A stretch of DNA of 64,000 nt from Thermomonas aquatica. Lineage in GTDB: Bacteria > Pseudomonadota > Gammaproteobacteria > Xanthomonadales > Xanthomonadaceae. The first letter of the stretch is position 1. Each line of letters starts with the position of its first letter. The notes beneath the pieces were generated by a model that saw only the letters and a program-made list of their open reading frames with translations, made no database searches and was not told the origin of the DNA. Location of the stretch: assembly GCF_006337105.1 (NCBI RefSeq), contig NZ_CP040871.1, positions 310,001 through 374,000 on the forward strand, read 5' to 3'. Shown one piece after another: positions 27,465 through 36,565 of the stretch. Position numbers and translations under genes: made by a program.

Positions 27465-30460
27465 CAATCCAGCCCCACGCTCAGCTTGAAGGTGCGCGTC
27501 GGCAGCAACTGCGAGTTCGGCTTGCCGAAATTCGCGTTCGGCTCGCCCGGCGCACCCCACCAGTCGTCATAGCCGTTGTAATTGACCCAGTCGAACACGT
27601 TGAGCAGGTCGGCGCGCAGGCGCAGCTTCATGTCGCCCCAGACCGCCCATTTCTTCTCGGCGGCCAGGTCGAAGCGCTTGTAGCCGAGCGTGCCGTCCGG
27701 CGTGTACTGGTCCTGTTCGACGCACTTGTCCCAGCCGGCCAGGCAGTTGGTGCCGTAGCGCGGGGCCTGGGTGGCGAGCGCCAGCTTGCCGGACAGGGTG
27801 ATGTCCCATGGCGCGTCGTAGATCCCGCTCAGCACCAGGCGGTGCGGTGCCGCGCCGCCGGCCTTGCTCCAGCCGTAATCGGCCAGGGTCGCGAACTGCA
27901 GCGCGTAGTGCTCGCCGAACTGGCGGTTCTCCTTGGCATCGGTATAGGTATAGGCCAGGGTCGCGCCCCAACCGGATGCCTGGCTGTACGGCTTCTCCAG
28001 GCTGACCAGCAGCGAATTGGCGCGGGTCTCGATGCCGTTGCTGCCGAGGATCAGCGAGCCGAAGCCCGGCACGCCGGCGCCCCACGGAATCTCGGTGGTG
28101 CCGGGCCTGGTGGTATCGAAGAACCCGCCGTTCGGACGGCGGTTGCCTAGCAGGAAGGCGAAGCCGTCCTTGCTGACGATCCGCGACAGGGTCACCGACG
28201 AGACCCACTCCTGGCCCCACATCGGGAACAGGTTGCGCATGCCGATGCTGAACTGGTCGGAGTACGGCGTGCTCAGGCCGTTGCTGAGCATGTTGATTTC
28301 GCGGTTGCCGTCGTGCGCGGCGACCAGCGCGTACAAGGCATTGCGGTCGTTGAGGTAGTTCGGGTTCCAGGCGATGCAGTTGCCGCTGCCCACGGTGCAC
28401 GGGTGCTGCGGTGTGTTGAAGTGGTATTCGTAGGTCGGGAAGGTGGCCTTGGTGGTCTCCAGCTGCAGCCAGTCGAACAGGTTGCGGTCGTAGGAACGGC
28501 CGATGCCGCCGAACACCACGTGGCGCTGGTCGCCGTCCATGTCGTAGGAGAAACCGAGGCGCGGCTGCCAGGCGCCCTTGAAGTTGTCGCGGTTGTTGCC
28601 GTTGCTGATGTAGTCGTCGATGTCGATGCCGCCCAGCGCCAGCGACTGGCGATAGGTCTGGGTGCCGTTGCCGCGCGGGTCGACCGCGTTCAACGCGTTC
28701 AGCACCGAGGTCGGGGTGACGTAGTTCGTGTACGACGGCGAGCTCTCGTAATCCCAGCGTGCGCCCAGGTTCACGGTGAGCTTGTCGGTCACCTGCCAGT
28801 CGTCCTGGAAATACACGCCGAACTGCTTGTTGTCCGACTTCAGCGAGCCGTCGCCGATGCCGGGCAGCGCATAGCCGAAGCGCACGACATTGGGAACGGC
28901 CAGTTCGTTGTTCCTCAGGTCGTAGTAGAACTGCGGGTTGTACGGCTGCTGCTCCGCCGCGCTCAACTCGACCGCCTTGTACTTCATGCCCATCTTGAAG
29001 CTGTGGCCCTCGATCCCGCTGAACGACAGGTCGTCCTGGAAGCTCCAGCCCTTCTGGCTCTTGTTCTGGTAGTCGGGGCCGGCGCCGACCGCCAGCACGG
29101 TCTCCCACCAGTTGGCATCGGTCAGCACGATGCCCATGCCGTCGCTGGTCGGCCGCGGGTTGTAGGCGGCGTCTTCGTAGGTCAGGTGCGCATCGTTCAA
29201 CCAGTCGCCGCTGGTGAACTGGTAACGCAGGTCGTAGCGGGTTTCGTCGTTGTCCTTGCTGGTCGAACTCGGCCTCGTGTTCGTGCCGCCGATATTGGTG
29301 ATTTCGGTTTCGGTGCGGTGCTTGACCGTGAACTCGAAGTAGTGGTCCATGCCGATCAGCCAGTCGATCTTGCCGAAGTACAGGTCCTCCTTGAACGGCA
29401 CGCTCGTCGCGCCGACCAGCGGCTGGTACTCGGACGGCAGGCTGGAGACGGCGAAATTGCGGCCGGGGATCACGGTTGCCGGGTTCGTCTGTTCCTTGCC
29501 CTCGTAGGTCAGGAAGAAATGCGCGCGGTCGCGGATGATCGGGCCGCCGAACGAGACGCCGTAGTGCTCCTCGGAATAATCGACCTTGTCCGTGTTGTTG
29601 CGCTTCTCGAAGATGGTCTTGGTCCGCCAGTTGTCGCTGAAGCGGTCCCAGAACAGCGAACCGCTGAACTCGTTGCCGCCCGACTTGGTCACCGCCACCA
29701 CGGCGGCGCTGCTGACCTGGTCGAATTCCGCCTTGTAGTTGGAGGAGATGACCTTGTACTCGCCGATCGCCAGTTGCGGGAACGGATTGCCGTTGGACGA
29801 ATCCTGGCCGGATATGCCGCCCTGCAGCACGTAGTTCTTCTGGCCCACGCCGTCGATGAAGACGTTGATGTTGTTGCCGGACTGCGCACCCGAACGCAGG
29901 CTGGCACGGCCGGCGCCATCCTGCGCGAACTGCATGCCCGGCACGATGTCGGCGAAGGCGAGGAAGTTGCGCGTGCCCTGCGGCAAGGCTTCGATCTGCT
30001 TGTTGCTGACATAGGTCGCGACTTCGGAGGTGCGGGTTTCAGGCACCAGTTGGCCGATCACCTGCACCGTGTCCAGGTTGGTCACATCGCCCGCGGGTGC
30101 CGGCGCCGCGGCGGCGAGGTCGACGGTCGCGATCTGCGCCACCTGCAGGGTGATCGTGCGGGTGCCGCCGGCGCCGCCCTCGACCCGGTACGTTCCCGGC
30201 GGCAGGCCGGCGAGCGAATAGCTGCCGCTGGCCGAAGCATCCGTGCTGCGCGTGTAGCCGGACGCGACATTGGTCACCGTGACCTTGGCGCCGGCCCCTG
30301 CCTGCCCGCGCAAGGTGGCGCCGGTGGACTGGGCCAATGCCGCCGGCGCGGCCAGCGCAAGCCCGATGACCAGGGCGCAGCTCAGCAGGTTGCGGTTGAG
30401 GCGCGTCTTGGCGGAGCGCGTCTTCGTGAGGCGGGTACCGGTGCGGTTCGGGTTGTTCAT
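27461..30460 (-). CDS. Oar-like TonB-dependent outer-membrane receptor
   Basis: The 999-residue protein has a long N-terminal signal region. A carboxypeptidase-regulatory-like beta-sandwich follows (about 45-115, with GSYSLAGLPPGTYRVEGG), then a plug domain (about 125-260) and an outer-membrane barrel that ends in Trp (VGLDW), the usual C-terminal aromatic. This is the Oar-like subgroup of TonB receptors. Directly upstream of a glucanase and sugar importer, it probably imports beta-glucan fragments across the outer membrane. The ATG at 30460 has a GGGAGGGG ribosome site. It lies 63 nt after lacI, with no clear terminator between them. Confidence 0.93.
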   Translation of the reverse strand: MNNPNRTGTRLTKTRSAKTRLNRNLLSCALVIGLALAAPAALAQSTGATLRGQAGAGAKVTVTNVASGYTRSTDASASGSYSLAGLPPGTYRVEGGAGGTRTITLQVAQIATVDLAAAAPAPAGDVTNLDTVQVIGQLVPETRTSEVATYVSNKQIEALPQGTRNFLAFADIVPGMQFAQDGAGRASLRSGAQSGNNINVFIDGVGQKNYVLQGGISGQDSSNGNPFPQLAIGEYKVISSNYKAEFDQVSSAAVVAVTKSGGNEFSGSLFWDRFSDNWRTKTIFEKRNNTDKVDYSEEHYGVSFGGPIIRDRAHFFLTYEGKEQTNPATVIPGRNFAVSSLPSEYQPLVGATSVPFKEDLYFGKIDWLIGMDHYFEFTVKHRTETEITNIGGTNTRPSSTSKDNDETRYDLRYQFTSGDWLNDAHLTYEDAAYNPRPTSDGMGIVLTDANWWETVLAVGAGPDYQNKSQKGWSFQDDLSFSGIEGHSFKMGMKYKAVELSAAEQQPYNPQFYYDLRNNELAVPNVVRFGYALPGIGDGSLKSDNKQFGVYFQDDWQVTDKLTVNLGARWDYESSPSYTNYVTPTSVLNALNAVDPRGNGTQTYRQSLALGGIDIDDYISNGNNRDNFKGAWQPRLGFSYDMDGDQRHVVFGGIGRSYDRNLFDWLQLETTKATFPTYEYHFNTPQHPCTVGSGNCIAWNPNYLNDRNALYALVAAHDGNREINMLSNGLSTPYSDQFSIGMRNLFPMWGQEWVSSVTLSRIVSKDGFAFLLGNRRPNGGFFDTTRPGTTEIPWGAGVPGFGSLILGSNGIETRANSLLVSLEKPYSQASGWGATLAYTYTDAKENRQFGEHYALQFATLADYGWSKAGGAAPHRLVLSGIYDAPWDITLSGKLALATQAPRYGTNCLAGWDKCVEQDQYTPDGTLGYKRFDLAAEKKWAVWGDMKLRLRADLLNVFDWVNYNGYDDWWGAPGEPNANFGKPNSQLLPTRTFKLSVGLDW

Positions 30461-30523
30461 GGAGTCCCCTCCCAGGGAGCATCGCAAGCGAAAAGGAATC
30501 TGCGCGGATCTTGGTTGCGGCGG

Positions 30524-31537
30524 TCAGGAACTGTCGGGGGATGCGCGCGCGCCGCCGGTGGAAGCGCGCACGACCAGCTGCGGCAGGCGCAAGTCGTCGC
30601 CGACGGGCTCGCTGCCGGCGGGTGCCAGCAGCCGGCGCATCGCCTCAGCGCCGAGCGCGGCGATGTCGACCCGCATCGTGGTCAAGCCCGGCGGCACGTA
30701 GTGCGCGAGCGGGATGTCGTCGAAGCCGGCGACGGCGATATCCGCTGGCACCGCCAGCCCGGCGGCGGTGAATGCCGACAGGCAGCCCAGCGCCATCATG
30801 TCGTTGGCCGCGAACACCGCGTGCGGCAATGAACCGCCCGCGAGCAAAGCCTGTCCGGCGCGCTCGCCGGAGGCCTCGCGGAAATCGCCCTGCAGGACCT
30901 CGGGCTTGGCGCGCGGAAGCAACTCGGCCATCGCGTCCCGATAGCCGCGCAGGCGCTCCGCCGCCTCGTGGTTGCCCTGCGGCCCGGAGATGAAGGCGAT
31001 CCGCCGGTGCCCGAGCGCGACCAGGTGTTCGACCATGACGCGCGCGCCGGCATGGTTGTCGATGCCGATCCGCCGCTGCCCCTGGGTACCCACCCGCGAA
31101 CCGATCAGCACCGATTCCGGCAGTACGGCCAGGGCATCGGCCAGATGCCCGTCCGCATCGTCGTAGGGCGACATCACCAGCAAGCCGTCGACCCGGCCGC
31201 GCATGCTGCGCAAGGCATCGCCCTGCTCGCGCGGGTCGCCGTGGTAACTCGAGACCAGCAGGTGCAGGCCATGTTCGCGGGCGACCTGGTCGATGCCGTA
31301 CATCAGTTCCGAGAAGAACTCGCCGTAGATCTCCGGCAGCACCACGCCGACCGTGCGGGTCTTGCGGCTGCTCAGGCTGCGCGCGGCATGGTGCGGGGTG
31401 TAGCGCAGGCGCTGGGCGACGTCCTGGATGCGGCGGCGAACCGCCTCGGCCACGTTGTGCTGGCCGTTCAATGCGCGCGACACGGTGGCCACCGAGACGT
31501 TGGCTTCCCGCGCCACATCCTTGATCGTGACCGTCAT
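30524..31537 (-). CDS. LacI-family transcriptional regulator
   Basis: The 337-residue protein has an N-terminal helix-turn-helix (TIKDVAREANVSVATVSRAL, residues 3-22) with a hinge helix near HAARSLSSRKT. A periplasmic-binding-protein-like effector domain follows (about 60-330). The ATG at 31537 has AGGA upstream; an earlier ATG at 31594 would add 19 residues lacking family similarity. It lies upstream of and in the same direction as the TonB-receptor/glucanase/importer operon. Operator-like sites in its own leader and in the ATPase-bgl gap suggest that it represses itself and the whole locus, with a sugar inducer. Confidence 0.93.
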   Translation of the reverse strand: MTVTIKDVAREANVSVATVSRALNGQHNVAEAVRRRIQDVAQRLRYTPHHAARSLSSRKTRTVGVVLPEIYGEFFSELMYGIDQVAREHGLHLLVSSYHGDPREQGDALRSMRGRVDGLLVMSPYDDADGHLADALAVLPESVLIGSRVGTQGQRRIGIDNHAGARVMVEHLVALGHRRIAFISGPQGNHEAAERLRGYRDAMAELLPRAKPEVLQGDFREASGERAGQALLAGGSLPHAVFAANDMMALGCLSAFTAAGLAVPADIAVAGFDDIPLAHYVPPGLTTMRVDIAALGAEAMRRLLAPAGSEPVGDDLRLPQLVVRASTGGARASPDSS

Positions 31538-31568
31538 CCGATGTCCTGCCCGAGTGCGTCGAGCGGAA

Positions 31569-31582
31569 TGTAAACGTTTCCA
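31569..31582. promoter_or_regulatory. LacI-type operator O1 upstream of lacI
   Basis: TGTAAACGTTTCCA (minus strand TGGAAACGTTTACA) is a near-perfect LacI/GalR-type palindrome centred on CG, 32 nt upstream of the lacI ATG. The position suits autorepression. Confidence 0.7.
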
Positions 31583-31671
31583 GTCCAGACGCAAGCCGAT
31601 GCCGAATGCGGCTGTCGGTCACATCATAATGAAATCTTAACTAATTGTTTTTACAGGGATTCGCGGAAAAC

Positions 31672-31685
31672 TGGAAACGATTTCC
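31672..31685. promoter_or_regulatory. LacI-type operator O2
   Basis: TGGAAACGATTTCC shares its first eight bases with the minus-strand form of the site at 31569 and contains the arms GGAAA/TTTCC. It lies in the AT-rich leader upstream of lacI. Confidence 0.5.
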
Positions 31686-31696
31686 TGCTGCGTCGC

Positions 31697-31710
31697 AACA
31701 AGCGTTTCCG
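31697..31710. promoter_or_regulatory. LacI-type operator O3 (weaker match)
   Basis: The minus strand reads CGGAAACGCTTGTT, matching the GGAAACGNTT core of the other sites. It lies 25 nt from the previous site (about two and a half helical turns) and next to the bolA stop. A weaker match than the others. Confidence 0.4.
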
Positions 31711-31724
31711 CTGGCCGCACCTGC

Positions 31725-32036
31725 TCAGTCCCCGTGCTCCGGCGCCTGCGCCCGGATCGCCAGCGCGTGGATATCGGTCTGCATCATCTCGCCAAGCGCG
31801 GCATACACCAGCCGGTGCCGGGCCAGCGGCGACTTGCCGGCGAAGGCCGCGCTGACGATGTCGACGCTGAAGTGGCCCTGCCCCCCGCGCGCACCGGCAT
31901 GACCGGCGTGCTTGTGGCTGTCGTCGCGGATCTCCAGCGCCAGCGGCGCCAGCGCCGCAACCAGCAATGCCCGCATGCGTTCGACCCGTTCCGGGTTCAG
32001 GCGCGGGATGTCGGCTTCGGTCCAGCCTCCGCTCAT
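31725..32036 (-). CDS. bolA: BolA family protein
   Basis: The 103-residue protein has the BolA core: [11 protein letters not shown] with the conserved histidines, [31 protein letters not shown], and a terminal [11 protein letters not shown]. BolA-family proteins work with monothiol glutaredoxins on iron-sulfur cluster handling or as transcription factors. The ATG at 32036 overlaps the yciI stop (ATGA). Confidence 0.93.
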   Translation of the reverse strand: MSGGWTEADIPRLNPERVERMRALLVAALAPLALEIRDDSHKHAGHAGARGGQGHFSVDIVSAAFAGKSPLARHRLVYAALGEMMQTDIHALAIRAQAPEHGD

Positions 32037-32332
32037 GGCAGCACCCGCTTGAACGGCCGCACATCGACCCGGGTGTAGACGCCGGCCGCCAGGTAGGGAT
32101 CGGCATCGGCCCAGCTCCGCGCCTCTTCCAGCGAGGCGAACTCGGCGATCACGATGCTGCCGGAGTAGCCTGCCGGGCCCGGATCCTCGGCATCGATGGC
32201 GGGGCAAGGACCGGCCAGCAGCAGGCGGCCTTCGTCGCGCAGCGCGGTCAGCCGCGCCAGGTGCTCGGGGCGCGCAGCCAGGCGCCTGGCCAGCACGTCC
32301 GGGCCGTCGAAGCCCTCGATCGCATACCACAT
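32033..32332 (-). CDS. yciI: YciI family protein
   Basis: The 99-residue ferredoxin-like protein begins MWYAIEGFD and has the family features Rxx[16 protein letters not shown] and [28 protein letters not shown]. The family includes small enzymes with a catalytic His-Asp pair; E. coli YciI has no settled role. The ATG has GGAG upstream, and its stop overlaps bolA, so the two form an operon. It is divergent from scpA; the 292-nt gap between them shows no other gene. Confidence 0.92.
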   Translation of the reverse strand: MWYAIEGFDGPDVLARRLAARPEHLARLTALRDEGRLLLAGPCPAIDAEDPGPAGYSGSIVIAEFASLEEARSWADADPYLAAGVYTRVDVRPFKRVLP

Positions 32333-32624
32333 GGTTTTCACTCCGTGAACCGTTGCACGCATTGTAGGCCGGGCCCAGTGGACAGCCGCGCCGGCAGTCC
32401 GTAACCTTCCTCCATCGCTTCCGGCCTGATCCTGCGGCCCCGCGCGACTCCCGGCGCCCCACGCCGCACCGCGCCCGCCGATCGAGCCAGTTCCCGCCAC
32501 CCGCTCCGACGCGTCCGATCACAGGCGCGCACGCACCGGCATGGCGAATGCAACACGCAATCACGATGCCCGGCCGCCCTGCGGTCACTGCGACATGGTG
32601 TGGCCCGGAGGGGGCCGCCGACCG

Positions 32625-33548
32625 ATGACATCCGAAACCAGCAGCAGCGCCACCGGCGCCGACGCCACCCCCAATCCGAATGCCCGTCCGCAGCAGCAAG
32701 AGATTGCGCTGGCGACGGTGCTCGGCCAGCCGGTGCTGGAGATCCCCAAGGACCTGTACATCCCGCCGGATGCGCTGGAGGTCATCCTCGACGCCTTCGA
32801 GGGGCCGCTCGACCTGTTGCTGTACCTGATCCGCCGGCAGAACCTGGACATCCTCGACATCCCGGTGGCGGAGATCACCCGCCAGTACGTCGACTACATC
32901 CAGGCCATGCACGAGATGCGCTTCGAGCTGGCCGCCGAGTACCTGGTGATGGCCGCGATCCTGGCCGAGATCAAGTCGCGCATGCTGCTGCCGCGGCCGC
33001 CGAGCGAGGAAGGCCTGGAGGACGACCCGCGCGCCGACCTGGTCCGCCGCCTGCAGGAATACGAGCGTTTCAAGCAGGCCGCCGAAGACATCGACGCCCT
33101 GCCCCGGCAAGACCGCGACACCAGCCCGGTCAGCGCCTTCGTGCCGGATCGCGCCGCGGTGCGCCTGCCGCCGCCGGTCGACCTCAAGGAAATGCTGCTG
33201 GCCCTGCACGACGTGTTCAAGCGCGCCGAGCTGTTCACCCAGCACGCGATCAAGCGCGATGCGCTCAGCGTCCGCCAGCGCATGGGCGAGCTGCTGGAGC
33301 GCATGGCCGATGGCGCGTTCCACCGCTTCGAGTCGCTGTTCACCGTCGAGGAAGGCAAGCTCGGCGTGGTGGTGACCTTCCTCGGCCTGCTCACCCTGGC
33401 CAAGGAGCAACTGGTCGATATCGTCCAGGAAGCGCCGCTGGCGCCGATCTACGTGAAGTCCCTCGCCTCCGGCGAGGACGCCCCGGCCACGCTGGAACTG
33501 TCGAGCGAATTCGACGACGACGGCGCGGCCAACGATTCCGCCGAATGA
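32625..33548 (+). CDS. scpA: Segregation and condensation protein A
   Basis: This 307-residue kleisin bridges the Smc heads. Recognisable segments are AFEGPLDLLLYLIRRQNLDILDIPVAEITRQYVDY at the N-terminal Smc-neck-binding domain, EYLVMAAILAEIKSRMLLP, and a C-terminal winged helix (VTFLGLLTLAKEQLVDIVQ). The ATG at 32625 is chosen for the GGAGGGGG site 11 nt upstream; an ATG at 32541 gives an unrelated N-terminal extension. The stop overlaps scpB. Confidence 0.95.
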   Translation: MTSETSSSATGADATPNPNARPQQQEIALATVLGQPVLEIPKDLYIPPDALEVILDAFEGPLDLLLYLIRRQNLDILDIPVAEITRQYVDYIQAMHEMRFELAAEYLVMAAILAEIKSRMLLPRPPSEEGLEDDPRADLVRRLQEYERFKQAAEDIDALPRQDRDTSPVSAFVPDRAAVRLPPPVDLKEMLLALHDVFKRAELFTQHAIKRDALSVRQRMGELLERMADGAFHRFESLFTVEEGKLGVVVTFLGLLTLAKEQLVDIVQEAPLAPIYVKSLASGEDAPATLELSSEFDDDGAANDSAE

Positions 33549-34333
33549 GCACCATGGATCAAACCCTCGTCACCCGCATCGTCGAAGCCGCCCTGCTCGC
33601 GGCCAACCAGCCGCTGACCGTCGTGCAACTGCATGGCCTGTTCCCGCTGGATGAGCCGGCACCCGAAGGCAGCGTGGAAACCGCGCTGGCCGACCTGCAG
33701 ACCGCCTGTGCCGAACGCGGCGTGGAGCTGGTCGAACTGGCCTCCGGCTGGCGCTTCCAGGTCAAGGCCGACGTGCATCCGTGGGTGGCGCGGCTGTGGA
33801 CCGAACGCCAGACCAAGTACACCCGCGCGACGCTGGAAACCTTGGCGCTGATCGCCTACCGGCAACCGATCACCCGCGGCGAGATCGAGCAGGTGCGCGG
33901 CGTTGCGGTGAACAGCGCCATCATCAAGGCGCTGGAAGAACGCGAATGGATCCGCGTGGTCGGCCACCGCGACGTGCCCGGCAAGCCGGAACTGCTGGCC
34001 ACCACCAAGGCCTTCCTCGACTACTTCGGCCTGAAGCGGCTGGACGAACTGCCGCCGCTGTCCGAGTTGAAGGACATCGGCGAACTGGAACCGCAGTTGC
34101 CGTTCGCGCCGGCGGTGCCGGCGGGCGTCGACATGGGGTCGGAGACAGCAGATGTGGGGTCAGAGTCGACTTCTGACCAGGAAACACCCGAATCCAATCA
34201 AGCAGGGACAGAAGTCGACGCTGACCCCACTTCCGAAGCCGATGCCGACGACACCGTCGCGGACATCGCGCCCGACCAAGACGACAACGACGGAGACGAC
34301 GCCGAAGAGGCATCGTCGGAGCAGAACCCATGA
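33545..34333 (+). CDS. scpB: Segregation and condensation protein B with repeat-encoded acidic tail
   Basis: The 262-residue protein has the two winged helices of ScpB (about 1-180; TLALIAYRQPITRGEIEQVRG and WIRVVGHRDVPGKPELLATT are diagnostic), which bind ScpA in condensin. From about residue 195 it has a long Asp/Glu/Ser/Thr-rich tail, partly encoded by an inverted repeat (34154-34230) that stays in frame. The ATG overlaps the scpA stop (ATGA); an ATG three codons later is equally possible. The 3' end overlaps rluB. Confidence 0.95.
   Translation: MSTMDQTLVTRIVEAALLAANQPLTVVQLHGLFPLDEPAPEGSVETALADLQTACAERGVELVELASGWRFQVKADVHPWVARLWTERQTKYTRATLETLALIAYRQPITRGEIEQVRGVAVNSAIIKALEEREWIRVVGHRDVPGKPELLATTKAFLDYFGLKRLDELPPLSELKDIGELEPQLPFAPAVPAGVDMGSETADVGSESTSDQETPESNQAGTEVDADPTSEADADDTVADIAPDQDDNDGDDAEEASSEQNP
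34154..34230. repeat. REP-like long inverted repeat inside scpB
   Basis: Two 22-nt arms (34154-34175 and 34209-34230) are reverse complements with a single mismatch, separated by a 33-nt loop. Each arm begins or ends with the GTGGGGTCAG motif and contains AGTCGACTTCTG or the mismatched equivalent. The sequence resembles GGGGTCAGAGTCG-type REP elements that I recall from Xanthomonadaceae intergenic regions. The whole structure is read through in frame, giving a hydrophilic acidic peptide. Confidence 0.85.
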
Positions 34334-35979
34334 GCAAGAAGCAAGAAGAATCCACCCGCCGCCCGCTGAGCCTGAGGGCGAAGGCCGCCACCGCGGAAAC
34401 CGCCGAGGCCCCGCGCATCGAGGAACGCCTGCACAAGGTGCTGGCGCAGGCCGGCCTGGGCTCGCGCCGCGCGCTGGAGCAGCGCATCGCCGACGGCCTG
34501 GTCAAGGTCAACGGCGAGACCGCGCGCACCGGCATGAGCGTGACCGGCGGCGACAAGATCGAGATCGACGGCAAGACCTTCGTCGCCAGCGCCTTGACCG
34601 ATCCCTCGCGCGTGCTGATGTACAACAAGCCGGAAGGCGAAGTGACCAGCCGCGAGGACACCGAGGGCCGCCCGACCATCTTCGACGCGTTGCCCTCGCT
34701 GAAGGGCGCACGCTGGATCGCGATCGGCCGCCTCGACATCAACACCACCGGCCTGCTGCTGCTCACCACCGACGGCGAGCTGGCCAACGCGATGATGCAC
34801 CCGAGCTTCGAGGTCGCCCGCGAATATGTCTGCCGCGTGCGTGCGCCGGAAGGCGAGGACGTGGTCAGCGACAAGATCGTCGACCGTCTCGCCCGCGGCG
34901 TGGCGCTGGACGACGGCCCGGCCAAGTTCGACGAGATCGAACGCATCGGCGGCACCGATTCGCACGACTGGTTCCGCGTGCTGCTGAAGGAGGGCCGCAA
35001 CCGCGAAGTGCGCCGGCTGTGGGAATCGCAGGGCTGCCAGGTCTCGCGCCTGAAGCGCGTCCGCTACGGCGACGTGCGCCTGCCGCAGCCGCTGCTGCGC
35101 GGCCAGTCGCAGGAATTGCCGCAGGCCGAGGTCGAGGCGCTGCGCAAGGCGGTGGGCCTGGAAGACGGCGCTCCGGCCGCACTGACCCTGATGCCGGTGC
35201 TGGGCCAGCGCAAGGCCAGCAAGACGGTGGTGAGCGGCAACGCGCGCGGCCACGGCTACGTGGGCGGCCACAGCACCGCCGACGAAGGCCGCGAGCTGCG
35301 CCGCTTCGACCACGTACGCGAAGACCGCAACCGCCGCGGCGGCCCGCGCAAGCCGCACGGCGGCCTGACCGTCAGCGGCGAAGCCGCGGCCAAGCAGGCG
35401 CACAAGACCTTCAAGCCCAAGGGCGGCCCACGCCCGCAGGGCCAGCGCATGAAGCCCGGCGAGCAGCGCGGCGAGAACCCGACCGAGATGCGCACCTGGT
35501 ACGTGCCGGACGGCGTGGACACCGGCCCCAGCGGCCATCGCAACCCCGATGGCGCACGTGGCCCGCGCAAGCCCTACGGCAACAAGCCGGCCGGCGGTCG
35601 TGGCCCGGGCGGCCCGCGCCAGGGCAATCCCTATGGCGGCGACAACCGCGGCCCGCGTCGCGAGGGCGGTTCCGGCGCCGGCGAGCGCGGTCCGCGCCGC
35701 GAAGGCGGGTTCGGCGGTGGCGAAGGCCGTCCGCAGCGCGCGGCCAAGCCCTACGGGCATCCCGGCAATGCGCCCAGTTTTCCGTCCGACCACGCCAATC
35801 CGGGCGGCTTCAACCCGTACGGCGGGCACGGCGACCAACGCGGCCCGCGCGGTCCGCGCCCGGCCGGCGGCAAGCCCGGCGGTGGCCGTCCCTTCAATGC
35901 CAATGGCCCGCGTGGCCCGCGCCCCGGCGGCAACCGCGGCCCGCGCGGCGGCGGTGGGCACCATGGCGGCAATCGCTGA
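34330..35979 (+). CDS. rluB: 23S rRNA pseudouridine(2605) synthase RluB with Gly/Arg-rich tail
   Basis: The 549-residue protein has an N-terminal S4 domain (about 30-80), then the RsuA/RluB-type pseudouridine synthase core with catalytic Asp136 in GRLDINTTGLLLLTTDG and LKEGRNREVRRLW. From about residue 290 it carries a long, low-complexity Gly/Arg/Pro/Asn-rich tail with GGPR/RGPR repeats. E. coli RluB has only 291 residues; long tails occur in relatives. The enzyme makes pseudouridine 2605 in 23S rRNA; the tail probably binds RNA. The ATG overlaps the scpB stop. Confidence 0.92.
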   Translation: MSKKQEESTRRPLSLRAKAATAETAEAPRIEERLHKVLAQAGLGSRRALEQRIADGLVKVNGETARTGMSVTGGDKIEIDGKTFVASALTDPSRVLMYNKPEGEVTSREDTEGRPTIFDALPSLKGARWIAIGRLDINTTGLLLLTTDGELANAMMHPSFEVAREYVCRVRAPEGEDVVSDKIVDRLARGVALDDGPAKFDEIERIGGTDSHDWFRVLLKEGRNREVRRLWESQGCQVSRLKRVRYGDVRLPQPLLRGQSQELPQAEVEALRKAVGLEDGAPAALTLMPVLGQRKASKTVVSGNARGHGYVGGHSTADEGRELRRFDHVREDRNRRGGPRKPHGGLTVSGEAAAKQAHKTFKPKGGPRPQGQRMKPGEQRGENPTEMRTWYVPDGVDTGPSGHRNPDGARGPRKPYGNKPAGGRGPGGPRQGNPYGGDNRGPRREGGSGAGERGPRREGGFGGGEGRPQRAAKPYGHPGNAPSFPSDHANPGGFNPYGGHGDQRGPRGPRPAGGKPGGGRPFNANGPRGPRPGGNRGPRGGGGHHGGNR

Positions 35980-36373
35980 GCGGATCGCCTTGAGCCTGCG
36001 CCCGGCGATCGTCCTGCTGTTGGCTTCGTTGCCGCTGCAGGCGGCCGAGCCGCTGGAGTACTACGACGCCCGCAAACTGGCGGACGCGGACGAGGCCGGC
36101 GTCGCCGGCGCGGCCAAGGAGGCCATGCTGGCCGCACAACGCAAGCTGCTGGATGCCGGCGTGGTCGAATGCTCGCTGGGCAGGCCGCAGCAGGACTTCA
36201 GCGCCTTCGCCATCGTCATGCGGCTGGATGCGCAGGGCCTGGTGCAGCAGACCTGGCGCCAGGGCGGCTCGCCGCTGGCGATCTGCCTGCAACGCTACGT
36301 ACGCGACAAGGCCGTGTTCGTGCCGCCCAAGGCCCCGTTCCACACCACGCTGGACATCAGCTTCACCAAGTGA
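35963..36373 (+). CDS. Hypothetical secreted protein
   Basis: The 136-residue frame begins within the end of rluB (overlap 17 nt). A signal-peptide-like stretch (LRPAIVLLLASLPLQAAEP) leads into a small soluble domain with two cysteines (VVECSLG and LAICLQRY), perhaps a disulfide. A TTG start at 35989 is an alternative. The function is unknown. Overlap suggests cotranscription with rluB, and a hairpin follows it. Confidence 0.65.
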   Translation: MAAIAERIALSLRPAIVLLLASLPLQAAEPLEYYDARKLADADEAGVAGAAKEAMLAAQRKLLDAGVVECSLGRPQQDFSAFAIVMRLDAQGLVQQTWRQGGSPLAICLQRYVRDKAVFVPPKAPFHTTLDISFTK

Positions 36374-36391
36374 AGCGGGTGCATGCCGACG

Positions 36392-36409
36392 GGGCGCCTG
36401 CGGGCGCCC
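36392..36409 (+). terminator. GC hairpin after the rluB operon
   Basis: A 7-bp stem (GGGCGCC / GGCGCCC) with a TGCG loop is followed by a short TTGCCATTT tract, 18 nt after the stop at 36373. Confidence 0.5.
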
Positions 36410-36424
36410 TTGCCATTTGCGACG

Positions 36425-36540
36425 GCGACGATGCCGCCCGATTTCGATTGATAACACAAATGGAACAATACGATAACGATTGACCTACTAGATACACCGA
36501 TGATCGTAATCTAACGTGCACGCCTGTGAACCCGGCAGCC
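36425..36540 (+). promoter_or_regulatory. AT-rich promoter region of the pirin operon
   Basis: This stretch is strikingly AT-rich against its surroundings. It holds a near-repeat of ATTGATAAC and CGATAACGATTGA, a TTGACC (36480-36485) and TAATCT (36507-36512), but the spacing (21) is too long for a standard promoter. No regulator gene adjoins it, so the regulator acts in trans. Confidence 0.4.
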
Positions 36541-36565
36541 TGCCGGAATGGATTCGGAGAGCAGC

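Noticed and set aside
34198..35964. Minus-strand frame of 588 codons opposite rluB
   Set aside because: Ala/Val/Arg-rich complement of the GC-rich rluB tail.
36480..36512. Sigma-70 promoter TTGACC...TAATCT for the pirin operon
   Set aside because: Spacing of 21 nt is outside the normal range, so only a general promoter region is annotated.
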